Source: S146-42 sp965371965 (GTDB lineage Bacteria; Planctomycetota; Phycisphaerae; Phycisphaerales; UBA1924). From it: DNA of 8,529 bases. A program made the position numbers and the translations under genes. Under the pieces are notes generated by a model, which saw only the letters and a program-made list of their open reading frames with translations, was not told the DNA's origin and made no database searches. Shown here piece by piece: positions 1 through 6,810 of the stretch. The stretch lies in NCBI GenBank assembly GCA_965371965.1, contig CBDVAM010000149.1, positions 1-8,529 on the forward strand, in the 5' to 3' direction. Each line of letters opens with the position of its first letter. Position 1 is the first letter of the stretch.

Positions 1-1074
1 ATCCTCTATGGAACCGGCGATGCACGCTCCTTCCAGGAGGTCACCATCACTGTCGGAGGTCAACCCTGGGATCTCGCCATCGCCGACCTCAACGCCGATG
101 GCCTCAATGACATCGCGGTCGTGAATCGTAACAGCCGAGACCTCACCATCCTGCTCGCCGATGGGCTCGGTGGCTTCCGCCCCGGCCCGTCCGTTTCAGT
201 CGGACCAGAGCCAAGACGGATCGCCGCTGGCGATATTAATGCAGACGCGATCCCCGATCTCGTGGTCACAAGCTCGTCAGCACAGATCGCCACACTCCAC
301 ATCGGGCTCGGAGACGGCACCTTCGAGCCCGCCGGCTCCGTCCCGGTCGGTCTCAACGCGATCGGTGTGAATCTTGCCGATCTGAATGAAGATGGATTCC
401 TCGATCTGATGGCCACCCCCACCGGCGACGGAGGGGTGACAGTTCACATCGCCAACGGCGATGGGACCTTCCAAGCGCCCCTGTTTCTGACAACCGGGCA
501 AGGCTCCATCTCGATCGCGCCAGTCGATATCAACGCCGACGGGCATCTCGACCTCGTCGTCGCCAACGCCTTCGCGGACTATGTATCGATCTCTATCGGG
601 CGCGGGGACGGGACCTTCGAGGATCAGGTCCTCTGGGAGGCTGGGCCGACCTCTCAAACTGTAACAGTCGCAGATCTCAACCAGGACAAGCTGCCAGATA
701 TCGTCCTCACGCCGGTGGCACAGGGTCTCGTGTCGGTCCTCTTCGCCAATGGCGTCGCCACGTTCGATCCTCCCGTGCATTTCATCACCGGTCGGCATCC
801 AATGTTCGCCGCCGTCGCGGATATCGACGCCGATGGCGATCTCGAGATCCTCACGGCAAATGCCCGCAGCGGCGACGTCTCCGTCCTGGTCAATCTCTGC
901 AACAACTGCCCCGCCGATATCGATGGCGACGCCGACGCCGACGCCGAGGACTTCTTCGCCTATCTCGACCTCTTCGCCGCGGGCGATCAGCGCGCCGATA
1001 TCGATGGTGACGGCGACATCGACGCCAAAGACTTCTTCGCGTACCTGGAACTGTTCACCCAACCCTGCGACTGA
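1..1074 (+). CDS. FG-GAP/VCBS repeat protein with C-terminal GC-type dockerin module (5' end outside window)
   Basis: The reading frame is open from base 1 to the TGA at 1072-1074, giving the last 357 residues of a larger protein; the GTG at 121 is only an internal valine codon. Six FG-GAP/VCBS beta-propeller repeats are visible, each with a calcium-loop core of the type D-[LI]-[ND]-x-D-x-x-x-[DE]-[IL], spaced about 49 residues, as in integrin-like propellers. The end is a double EF-hand-like module: CPADIDGDADADAEDF, then a second loop DIDGDGDIDAKDF, with flanking cysteines and final PCD. This matches the GC-type dockerin I know from Phycisphaerae; its receptor is not known to me. Aligned gap-free with residues 407-763 of the next gene, it is about 81% identical (66 differences counted by eye), so the two are tandem paralogues. 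It is probably exported like its neighbour, but the N-terminus is not seen. No enzymatic motif is visible; a surface, adhesion or binding role is inference. Confidence 0.9.
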   Translation: MLYGTGDARSFQEVTITVGGQPWDLAIADLNADGLNDIAVVNRNSRDLTILLADGLGGFRPGPSVSVGPEPRRIAAGDINADAIPDLVVTSSSAQIATLHIGLGDGTFEPAGSVPVGLNAIGVNLADLNEDGFLDLMATPTGDGGVTVHIANGDGTFQAPLFLTTGQGSISIAPVDINADGHLDLVVANAFADYVSISIGRGDGTFEDQVLWEAGPTSQTVTVADLNQDKLPDIVLTPVAQGLVSVLFANGVATFDPPVHFITGRHPMFAAVADIDADGDLEILTANARSGDVSVLVNLCNNCPADIDGDADADAEDFFAYLDLFAAGDQRADIDGDGDIDAKDFFAYLELFTQPCD

Positions 1075-1131
1075 CCATGCAAACGACCCGCGATTACCTG
1101 GCTGATTCCTCATACACAAGTGAGAACACCA

Positions 1132-3423
1132 ATGAGAACGCATCACCTGGTTGTTTCCTTGATCGTGTTGGCGAGTCAGGCCCACGCTCAGTGTGACCCA
1201 GACGAGCTGTTCTCCGATCCAAGGCGGCTTGGATCGAGTGAACCTCTCGCGCTGGCCACGGCGGACCTCAACGACGATGGATTCGCCGACATCGTCGTGA
1301 CCAGCGACCACCTAGGTGAGATCACCGTGCTCCATGGCAACGGTGACGGCTCCTTTGGCGAGCCGGTGAGGTATCCGGTCGACGGTGACTCCCAGCGCAT
1401 CACCGTGGCCGACGTAAATAACGACAGCCTGCTGGATCTCTTAGTGGCCAACGGCAGGAGCAACACGGTGTCAGTGCTGCTCGCTCGTGTCGAAGGCGGG
1501 TTCGAACGGGAAGTTCAGTACGCCATGGGTCCTGGCCCGGTCGAAGTCGTCGTTGTGGACTTCAATGGTGACCAATTGCTCGATATCGCGACGGCGGATA
1601 CGAACGCAGGCCCAGTTTCAATCCGTCTTGGCATTGGGGACGGACGGTTCTCGGCCATGAGCTTCTACAGGACGGGCGCCGTGCCGGTCTCTCATGCAGC
1701 AGGAGACGTGAACAACGACGGCATCCTCGATCTCATCGTTGCGCTCGGTCATGGCGCCCACGCCGTGCTCATTGGACGCGGTGACGGCGGCTTCCATGTT
1801 CAGTACTACGTACCTGGGGTTCCCGACGGGCGAAGCGTCCTGCTGGCAGACTTCGACGCGAACAACACGCTGGATATCGCCACGATCAGCGGCACCAAGA
1901 ACCTCATGCAGGTCTTTCCCGGGAACGGAGACGGCACCTTTTCAATGGGCGCAACCTTCCCGGTTGGGTCTGGACCAGAATCCGCGGTCTTGGGCGACGT
2001 CAATGGCGATGGCCTGCACGACATCATCGTTGCAAACAGAGCAAGCGATGATCTCTCGATCTTGCTCGGGCATGGAGATGGCACGTTCGCCGAGCAACGA
2101 CTTCTCGATGTGGGAGACCGTCCAATGGCGGCTCTCGGTGTTGACCTCGATATGGATGGAAAGATGGACCTGGTCAGCGCGAACAGGGGCACAAACGACC
2201 TGTCACTTCTTCTTACAACAGACGGAGTGCTGCGCGGCGACCAGCGCATCGGCATCGGGCGCGCACCACATGCCATCGAGATAGGCGATCTCAACCAAGA
2301 CGAACACCCCGATATCGTCACCGCCAACTCCCGGGACAACACGATCTCCATCCTCTATGGAACCGGGGAGTCGCGCTCCTTCCAGGAAGCCACCATCGAT
2401 GTCGGTGTTCGCCCATGGGACGCTGCTATCGCCGACCTCAACGCCGATGGCCTCAATGACATCGCGGTCGTGAATCGCGATGGCCAGGACGTAACCATCC
2501 TGCTCGCCGATGGGCTCGGCGGCTTCATCGCGTCGCCATCGGTCCCCGTCGGCGTCGAGCCAAGACGAATCGCCATCGGCGACATCAACGCCGACGCGGT
2601 CCCCGACCTTGTTGTCACGAGCGCAGAGGAAGAAAATGCCTCGCTCCACATCGGGAACGGAGACGGTACCTTTGAGCCCGCCGGCACCGTCCCGGTCGGA
2701 CGCAACGCAATTGGTGTGAACCTCGCGGATCTGAACGAAGATGGATTCCTCGACCTTGTCGCCGCCGCTACCTCCGACTTCCTCGTGACGGTGCACCTCG
2801 CCAATGGTGATGGGACGTTCCAGGCGCCGATGTTCCTTCCAACCGGGGAAGCCTCCGTCTCGCTCGAGCCGGTCGATATCAATGCCGATGGGCACCTCGA
2901 CCTTGTCGTCGCCAACTTTGCCGCGGACCATGTCTCGATCTTCATCGGACGCGGCGACGGGACCTTCGAGGATCAAGTTCTCTGGGAAGCTGGGCCGTCC
3001 TCTCAAACTGTAACAGTCGCGGACATCAATCGAGACAAGCTGCTCGATATCGTCCTCTCACCTTCGGGAGGCGCTCGCGTGTCGATCCTCTTCGCCAATG
3101 GCGTCGCCACGTTCGATCCTCCCGTGCAGTTCATCAGCGGGCCTCTTCCGATGTTCGCCGCCGTCGCGGATATCGACGCCGATGGCGATCTCGATATCCT
3201 CACGGCAAATGTCCTTAGCGGCGACGTCTCCGTCTTGGTCAACCTCTGCAACAACTGCCCCGCCGACATCGATGGCGACAGCGACGCCGACGCCGAGGAC
3301 TTCTTCGCGTATCTGGATCTCTTCGCGGCGGGCGATGCTCGCGCCGATATCGACGGGGACGGCGACATCGACGCCGAGGACTTCTTCGCGTACCTCGAAC
3401 TGTTCACCCAACCCTGCGACTGA
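1132..3423 (+). CDS. Secreted FG-GAP/VCBS 14-repeat beta-propeller protein with GC-type dockerin module
   Basis: This encodes 763 residues from the ATG at 1132. The N-terminus is a Sec signal peptide: MRTHH, a hydrophobic VVSLIVLAS core, then an AHA|Q cleavage site after residue 19. An in-frame GTG at 1120 would add four residues; I prefer the ATG because the signal peptide starts cleanly there, though neither start has a good Shine-Dalgarno. Fourteen FG-GAP/VCBS repeats follow, with calcium-loop cores starting at residues 44, 94, 143, 192, 240, 289, 338, 386, 435, 484, 533, 582, 631 and 680, many followed by a GxGDGTF-type segment. Fourteen is two seven-bladed propellers. Residues 706-763 are a dockerin-like module with Ca loops at 712-723 and 739-750 and cysteines 706, 709 and 762. 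Repeats 5 and 7 have degenerate loops (DFDANN, DLDMDG). The gene starts 57 bases after its paralogue, without a visible terminator between. The localisation signal is clear; ligand and function are unknown. Confidence 0.92.
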   Translation: MRTHHLVVSLIVLASQAHAQCDPDELFSDPRRLGSSEPLALATADLNDDGFADIVVTSDHLGEITVLHGNGDGSFGEPVRYPVDGDSQRITVADVNNDSLLDLLVANGRSNTVSVLLARVEGGFEREVQYAMGPGPVEVVVVDFNGDQLLDIATADTNAGPVSIRLGIGDGRFSAMSFYRTGAVPVSHAAGDVNNDGILDLIVALGHGAHAVLIGRGDGGFHVQYYVPGVPDGRSVLLADFDANNTLDIATISGTKNLMQVFPGNGDGTFSMGATFPVGSGPESAVLGDVNGDGLHDIIVANRASDDLSILLGHGDGTFAEQRLLDVGDRPMAALGVDLDMDGKMDLVSANRGTNDLSLLLTTDGVLRGDQRIGIGRAPHAIEIGDLNQDEHPDIVTANSRDNTISILYGTGESRSFQEATIDVGVRPWDAAIADLNADGLNDIAVVNRDGQDVTILLADGLGGFIASPSVPVGVEPRRIAIGDINADAVPDLVVTSAEEENASLHIGNGDGTFEPAGTVPVGRNAIGVNLADLNEDGFLDLVAAATSDFLVTVHLANGDGTFQAPMFLPTGEASVSLEPVDINADGHLDLVVANFAADHVSIFIGRGDGTFEDQVLWEAGPSSQTVTVADINRDKLLDIVLSPSGGARVSILFANGVATFDPPVQFISGPLPMFAAVADIDADGDLDILTANVLSGDVSVLVNLCNNCPADIDGDSDADAEDFFAYLDLFAAGDARADIDGDGDIDAEDFFAYLELFTQPCD

Positions 3424-3443
3424 CCATTGCTTTCTTAGCGGGG

Positions 3444-3484
3444 CGGCGGCATCCTGCCGCCGATCGCGCAGCGATGACGCGATC
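3444..3484. terminator. Two adjacent hairpins in the convergent spacer; possible bidirectional terminator and repeat copy A
   Basis: The 59 bases between two convergent stop codons hold two perfect inverted repeats. The first is CGGCGGC-ATCCT-GCCGCCG at 3444-3462. The second has 7-bp arms GATCGCG (3462-3468) and CGCGATC (3478-3484) around a 9-base loop, and overlaps the last two bases of the TGA of the minus-strand gene. Neither is followed by a clear T tract, so intrinsic termination is plausible from position but not proven. The first hairpin and its 11-base tail ATCGCGCAGCG recur at 6335-6364, which makes this also one copy of a dispersed repeat. Confidence 0.5.
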
Positions 3485-6263
3485 ACGACGGCAGCCGATA
3501 CGTCTCATCCGCCGGGCGATACGCCCGCGCGATCCACAACGGGCGCCTCAACCCGTGCCCCAACTCATCCGCCCCCCGCGTCTTGGCGATCCACTCGCGA
3601 TACGCCTCGCCACTCTTGTTGGTATCCACGAACACGTCGCCGTACAGATCCCCCTCGCGACCCCGCTCGACCTTGACCACCTGGTGCCAGCACTGCATCC
3701 CGCTCACCGGGTCCGGCTGCACGCAAAACGTCAGATTCTGATGCACGCCGCCGTCGGTCCACCAGACCCGCTTGGAGTCGGGGTCCTTGGATTTGAACGG
3801 CGAGATGTCCCCGATGCGCCTGAACTTGAACACGCCGGGCCTGATCTCCTCGCGGATCACCTTTGCGCTGCCCCAGCGATCTGCGCCGCCCTCATCGTAC
3901 AAACGCCAGCGCCCGAGGTGATGGCTGCACGCGATGATCCCCGGGCGCAACCCCTCGGTCACCCACACCTTGTTCACGAAGTAACCGATCCGCGTAGATA
4001 CCCGGATCAAGTCCGTTGTCTCGACCCCGGTGCGCTCGGCGTCGCTGGGGTGCATCCATACCGGATTCGTATTGCTCAACTCATATAACCACTTCGCGTT
4101 CGCGCTGCGCGTGTGGATCAACGTCGGCAGCCGGAACGTCGGCACCAGGCACATCTCGCCCGCCTCGATATCCATATGCCGCCGATGGATCTGGCTCTCG
4201 ATCGCCCCCGGCAACGCGTGCTCGGGCCAGCCCCACGCCGCAAGCGTCTCGCTATACAACTCCAACTTCCGACTCGGCGTCTTGAACCCCGCCCGCGCCT
4301 TGCCGCCGACTTGAACACCGATCGCCTTCCCGTCCTTGACCACCGCACCCGACTCATCCACGCTCGCACCCGCAGATGCGCCCTCGCCCAGCTCTTCCAT
4401 GTGACCCAGATACGTATCTTCGTCAACCAGGAACGCCCCGTGCTTGCGCATGTACTCCAGCGGCGTCATCCCGAGTTTCTTCGCTTCTTCGGGCAAACCC
4501 GGCACCGAGTTCTCAAACATCCACCGGTAATACTCCTCCACCGTGATCTTCTCGCCCGCCCGATACGGCGACTCGTAATACCTGCGAATCCCCAGCGACC
4601 CATCCGGATCGATCCGCCACGACAGCTCAATCCAGAACTCGTCCTCTTCCCACACCTCCCCAGGATTCGCCTCGTGCGTCGCCTCGAACGTCTCCCCCTC
4701 CGCCTCACGCGCAACCCGCAGCACCGGCTGGCGAAAGCTGATCCACCTCGCGGCGTGGGTCTCCTGGCTCATCAGATCGTGGCGCTCCGCTCCCAATCCC
4801 ATCGGCAGCACATAGTCGGCGTACTGGGCGGTCTCAGACCACACCGGCGTCATCGCCGCGTGCAACTCGATGAGCGATTCATCGCGCAGCACCCGCTCCC
4901 ACATCATCCCGTCAGGGTTCGTCCACACCGGGTTGTACACACGCGTGAAATAAGCCGCGAGCTTGCCGCGGCCCTCCAACAGAAAATGCGGCAGCAGGAT
5001 CGACATCTCGTGATAACACAGCGGATACTCGCGCGGATACAACAGCTCGTTCCACACGTCCTGCGCCGGTGGTTTCAGGAACGGTGCCGGCACAAACTTG
5101 TCCCGGCTGTTCAGATTCGTCCCCCCCGGCGTCCCCACCGCACCCACAAGGCTCGTCAGCAGTTGCAATGAACGCGCGATCTGCCAGCCGCCCAGGTTCC
5201 CCGCCGCGGCGTTCCGCCAGATATGGCTCGAAAACGCACTCCCCGCCTTGCCGATCTCTCGGGCCACCGCCACGATCTTGTCGCGCTCCACGCCTGTCTC
5301 AATCTCCGCCTTGTCGGGTGTGTATGCCTCAAGGTACTTCTTGAACTCGCGGAGAAACGTGTCAAACTCAACCGGCGCATCGGGATTCAGATGCGCCAAC
5401 GTCTCCCGCCAGTTCACCCACGTCTCAACAAACTCCCGGTCGATCAGATCCTCATCCAGCAGCACCCACGCCATCGCCAGCAGCAGCGTCGCCTCCGTCC
5501 CCGGCCACGGCGCGAGCCAGTAATCCGACATCGACGCCGTATTGCTCAAGCGGATATCAATCGCGCACAGCTTCGCCCCCTTCTCCTTTGCGTCGATGAT
5601 CCGCTGCGCGTGCGGGTTGAAGTAGTGCCCCGTCTCCAAGTGCGCGCTCAGCAGAAGAATGAACTTCGCGTTCTCATGGTCCGGGCTCGGCCGATCCGCC
5701 CCCGTCCACAGCGCATACCCCACCCTCGCCGAGCTCGAGCACACATTTGTGTGCGAGTTGTGCGCATCCACGCCCCAACTCTGCAGCACCCGCGACATAT
5801 ACCCGTCCGCGCCCGGGCGTCCCACGTGGTACATGATCTCGTTGCGCCGATCCTCGACCAAGGCTGCCCGAATCTTCGTGGCGAACGTGTCCAAAACCTC
5901 GTCCCATGTCGTCCGCTCGAACCTGCCCCCACCCCGCGGCCCCACCCGCTTCATCGGATACAGAATCCGCCCGGTGTCCTCGATCTGATTGAGCGTCGCC
6001 GGTCCCTTGGCGCAGTTCCGCCCCCGCGAGCCCGGATGATGCGGATTCCCCTCCAGCTTGCGGATCTTCCCCGAGTCCTTGTCCACATACGCCACCAGCC
6101 CGCACGCCGCCTCGCAGTTGAAACACGTCGTCGGGATCAGCCGGTACCGCTTCTCCACCTTCCTCGGCCACGCCTTGGCGTCAAACTCGCCCCAGTCGTC
6201 CCACTGATCCAGCGGCGGGAAGGACGCCAGCGGCGTCGTCGTCATCGGAGATGGATCTTCCAT
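3483..6263 (-). CDS. Molybdopterin-dependent oxidoreductase, DMSO reductase family catalytic subunit
   Basis: From the ATG at 6263 this encodes 926 residues. An N-terminal [4Fe-4S] domain has the motif CFNCEAAC (C47, C50, C54) with the fourth ligand at C84 in CAKG; the lysine after C84 is the one usual in electron transfer from cluster to pterin. The molybdopterin domain follows. C175 in NVCSSS is the likely Mo ligand, and the segment DYWLAPWPGTEATLLLAMAW is typical of the family. The C-terminal pterin-binding domain begins near HPSDA (residues 738-742) and includes the VTEGLRPGII segment. The family binds bis-MGD and transfers oxygen or electrons (formate, polysulfide, arsenate, nitrate and others); I cannot assign the substrate. 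No twin-arginine signal is visible, and no iron-sulfur, NrfD-type or cytochrome partner is adjacent, which suggests a cytoplasmic or solitary enzyme. The longer start at 6329 lies in repeat-like DNA and adds a non-conserved-looking leader; ATG 6245 is a further possibility. A TATTCT hexamer (6270-6275, minus strand) six bases before ATG 6263 could be a -10 box for a nearly leaderless message. Confidence 0.9.
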   Translation of the reverse strand: MEDPSPMTTTPLASFPPLDQWDDWGEFDAKAWPRKVEKRYRLIPTTCFNCEAACGLVAYVDKDSGKIRKLEGNPHHPGSRGRNCAKGPATLNQIEDTGRILYPMKRVGPRGGGRFERTTWDEVLDTFATKIRAALVEDRRNEIMYHVGRPGADGYMSRVLQSWGVDAHNSHTNVCSSSARVGYALWTGADRPSPDHENAKFILLLSAHLETGHYFNPHAQRIIDAKEKGAKLCAIDIRLSNTASMSDYWLAPWPGTEATLLLAMAWVLLDEDLIDREFVETWVNWRETLAHLNPDAPVEFDTFLREFKKYLEAYTPDKAEIETGVERDKIVAVAREIGKAGSAFSSHIWRNAAAGNLGGWQIARSLQLLTSLVGAVGTPGGTNLNSRDKFVPAPFLKPPAQDVWNELLYPREYPLCYHEMSILLPHFLLEGRGKLAAYFTRVYNPVWTNPDGMMWERVLRDESLIELHAAMTPVWSETAQYADYVLPMGLGAERHDLMSQETHAARWISFRQPVLRVAREAEGETFEATHEANPGEVWEEDEFWIELSWRIDPDGSLGIRRYYESPYRAGEKITVEEYYRWMFENSVPGLPEEAKKLGMTPLEYMRKHGAFLVDEDTYLGHMEELGEGASAGASVDESGAVVKDGKAIGVQVGGKARAGFKTPSRKLELYSETLAAWGWPEHALPGAIESQIHRRHMDIEAGEMCLVPTFRLPTLIHTRSANAKWLYELSNTNPVWMHPSDAERTGVETTDLIRVSTRIGYFVNKVWVTEGLRPGIIACSHHLGRWRLYDEGGADRWGSAKVIREEIRPGVFKFRRIGDISPFKSKDPDSKRVWWTDGGVHQNLTFCVQPDPVSGMQCWHQVVKVERGREGDLYGDVFVDTNKSGEAYREWIAKTRGADELGHGLRRPLWIARAYRPADETYRLPS

Positions 6264-6334
6264 GCCCTCAGAATAGCCCGCTCGCCCCAACGAGCCGCGA
6301 CCGTAAGGGACCCGTCCTCCCTGCCCCATGGTGG

Positions 6335-6364
6335 GACCGGCATCCTGCCGGTCATCGCGCAGCG
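6335..6364. repeat. Hairpin repeat copy B with ATCCT loop
   Basis: A perfect 7-bp inverted repeat, GACCGGC-ATCCT-GCCGGTC at 6335-6353, is followed by ATCGCGCAGCG at 6354-6364. Copy A at 3444-3473 has the same loop and the same 11-base tail, in the same orientation. Its stem differs in sequence but is still fully paired, so the differences compensate each other. From memory, palindromes of the form GGCATCCTGCC are common between genes in planctomycetes and related bacteria, but I cannot verify that here. Confidence 0.7.
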
Positions 6365-6386
6365 CCGTGAACTGAGCAATGCAACT

Positions 6387-6465
6387 GCCGCGAAGCGGCG
6401 TACGCCGGTAGCCTGGGGCGCAGCCCCAGGTTGAAAGTCGTTCGGTTCCACGCCCTGAAGGGGCG
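6387..6465. repeat. Cluster of three hairpins in the intergenic repeat block
   Basis: Three perfect inverted repeats follow one another. They are GCCGC-GAA-GCGGC at 6387-6399, CCTGGGGC-GCA-GCCCCAGG at 6412-6430, and CGCCC-TGAAG-GGGCG at 6451-6465. The middle one, with an 8-bp stem and a 3-base loop, is the strongest. Together with copy B just upstream they form a composite block of about 130 bases. Their role is unknown; dispersed repeat, transcript-end or RNA-stability element are all possible. Confidence 0.65.
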
Positions 6466-6528
6466 GACGAATCATTCGCCCTTCCAAGGCGTCGAGGTGA
6501 GCACGATTCAGACCCGGGGCCAAGCGTT

Positions 6529-6543
6529 GGGCCGTACAGGCCC
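6529..6543. repeat. Short hairpin GGGCC-GTACA-GGCCC
   Basis: This is a perfect 5-bp stem with a 5-base loop in the same intergenic block. It is short enough to arise by chance in GC-rich DNA, but it sits in line with the preceding hairpins. Confidence 0.4.
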
Positions 6544-6602
6544 GGACATCACCTGACACCATGCGTCAGTTCGCGCAATCCCACACCACCGCCCGCCACT
6601 CC

Positions 6603-6693
6603 GAGCGGTCGCTGCTCCCAAACGAGGCCCTGGCGCAAGCCTGGGCTCCCTCCCCCGTGCCACCAACCGCTGCTTTGAGCGGTCGGCGCTCCC
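6603..6693. repeat. Pair of 17-base direct repeats with alternative hairpins
   Basis: GAGCGGTCGCTGCTCCC at 6603-6619 and GAGCGGTCGGCGCTCCC at 6677-6693 match at 15 of 17 bases, 74 bases apart. The second copy can fold as GAGCG/CGCTC (6677-6681 with 6687-6691). Alternatively its first bases can pair upstream as ACCGCT/AGCGGT (6666-6671 with 6678-6683). Between the repeats lies an imperfect inverted repeat around 6627-6646 (GCCCTGG against CCTGGGC). Confidence 0.5.
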
Positions 6694-6810
6694 CCACAAG
6701 AAACAACGACCCAAACTTGAGTCTCACACCACACCAACCACCGCACCCCTACTCAAGCGAAAGCAACCTCCCGAGCGCACAGCTAACCCACCATCGAGTA
6801 CCATCCAACA

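Larger units (their letters stand above)
1..3423 (+). repeat. Tandem gene duplication: 1-1074 pairs with 2350-3423
   Basis: Bases 1-1074 and 2350-3423 correspond at a constant offset of 2349, with the same reading frame, the same length and the same stop codon. No net insertion or deletion occurs over 1074 bases. Similarity runs on for only a few bases after the two stop codons (TGACCAT in both) and then disappears. The dockerin-encoding ends are closest (three residue differences in about 55). The most different stretches are the outer loops of the propeller blades, for example around 274-294 against 2623-2643. Confidence 0.9.
6264..6810. other. Divergent intergenic region rich in hairpin repeats, no credible gene
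   Basis: These roughly 550 bases separate the minus-strand molybdoenzyme gene from the plus-strand TPR gene. Open frames across it have arginine- and proline-rich translations without domains. It must hold the promoters of both genes, but I see no convincing -35/-10 pair. From about 6335 to 6693 it is packed with short perfect inverted repeats, listed individually. The last 90 bases before the TPR start (about 6720-6810) are poor in G on this strand and show nothing I recognise. Confidence 0.7.

Noticed and set aside
1183..1197. Possible lipoprotein signal at the N-terminus of the second propeller protein (Cys at residue 21)
   Set aside because: The residues before the Cys are A-H-A-Q, which do not fit a lipobox. 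An ordinary signal peptidase I site after AHA fits better.
277..1311. Long minus-strand open frame (344 codons), and a similar one at 2203-3006
   Set aside because: Both are antisense shadows of the propeller genes. Their Asp/Val/Gly-rich translation mirrors the GAT/GAC-rich repeats, and the plus frame has clear domains.
5740..5753. Near-palindrome CACACA-TT-TGTGTG
   Set aside because: It lies inside the molybdoenzyme coding sequence at the codons around the likely Mo ligand, so protein constraint and chance explain it.
6264..6329. N-terminal extension of the molybdoenzyme to the ATG at 6329
   Set aside because: The extra 22 residues are Gly/Arg-rich, resemble no signal peptide, and begin next to the hairpin repeat. 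The downstream ATGs at 6263 or 6245 are more credible.
4113..6434. Plus-strand open frames opposite the molybdoenzyme gene (4113-5171 and 5223-6434)
   Set aside because: The translations are rich in Arg, Pro and His without domains, while the minus strand encodes a recognisable enzyme throughout.
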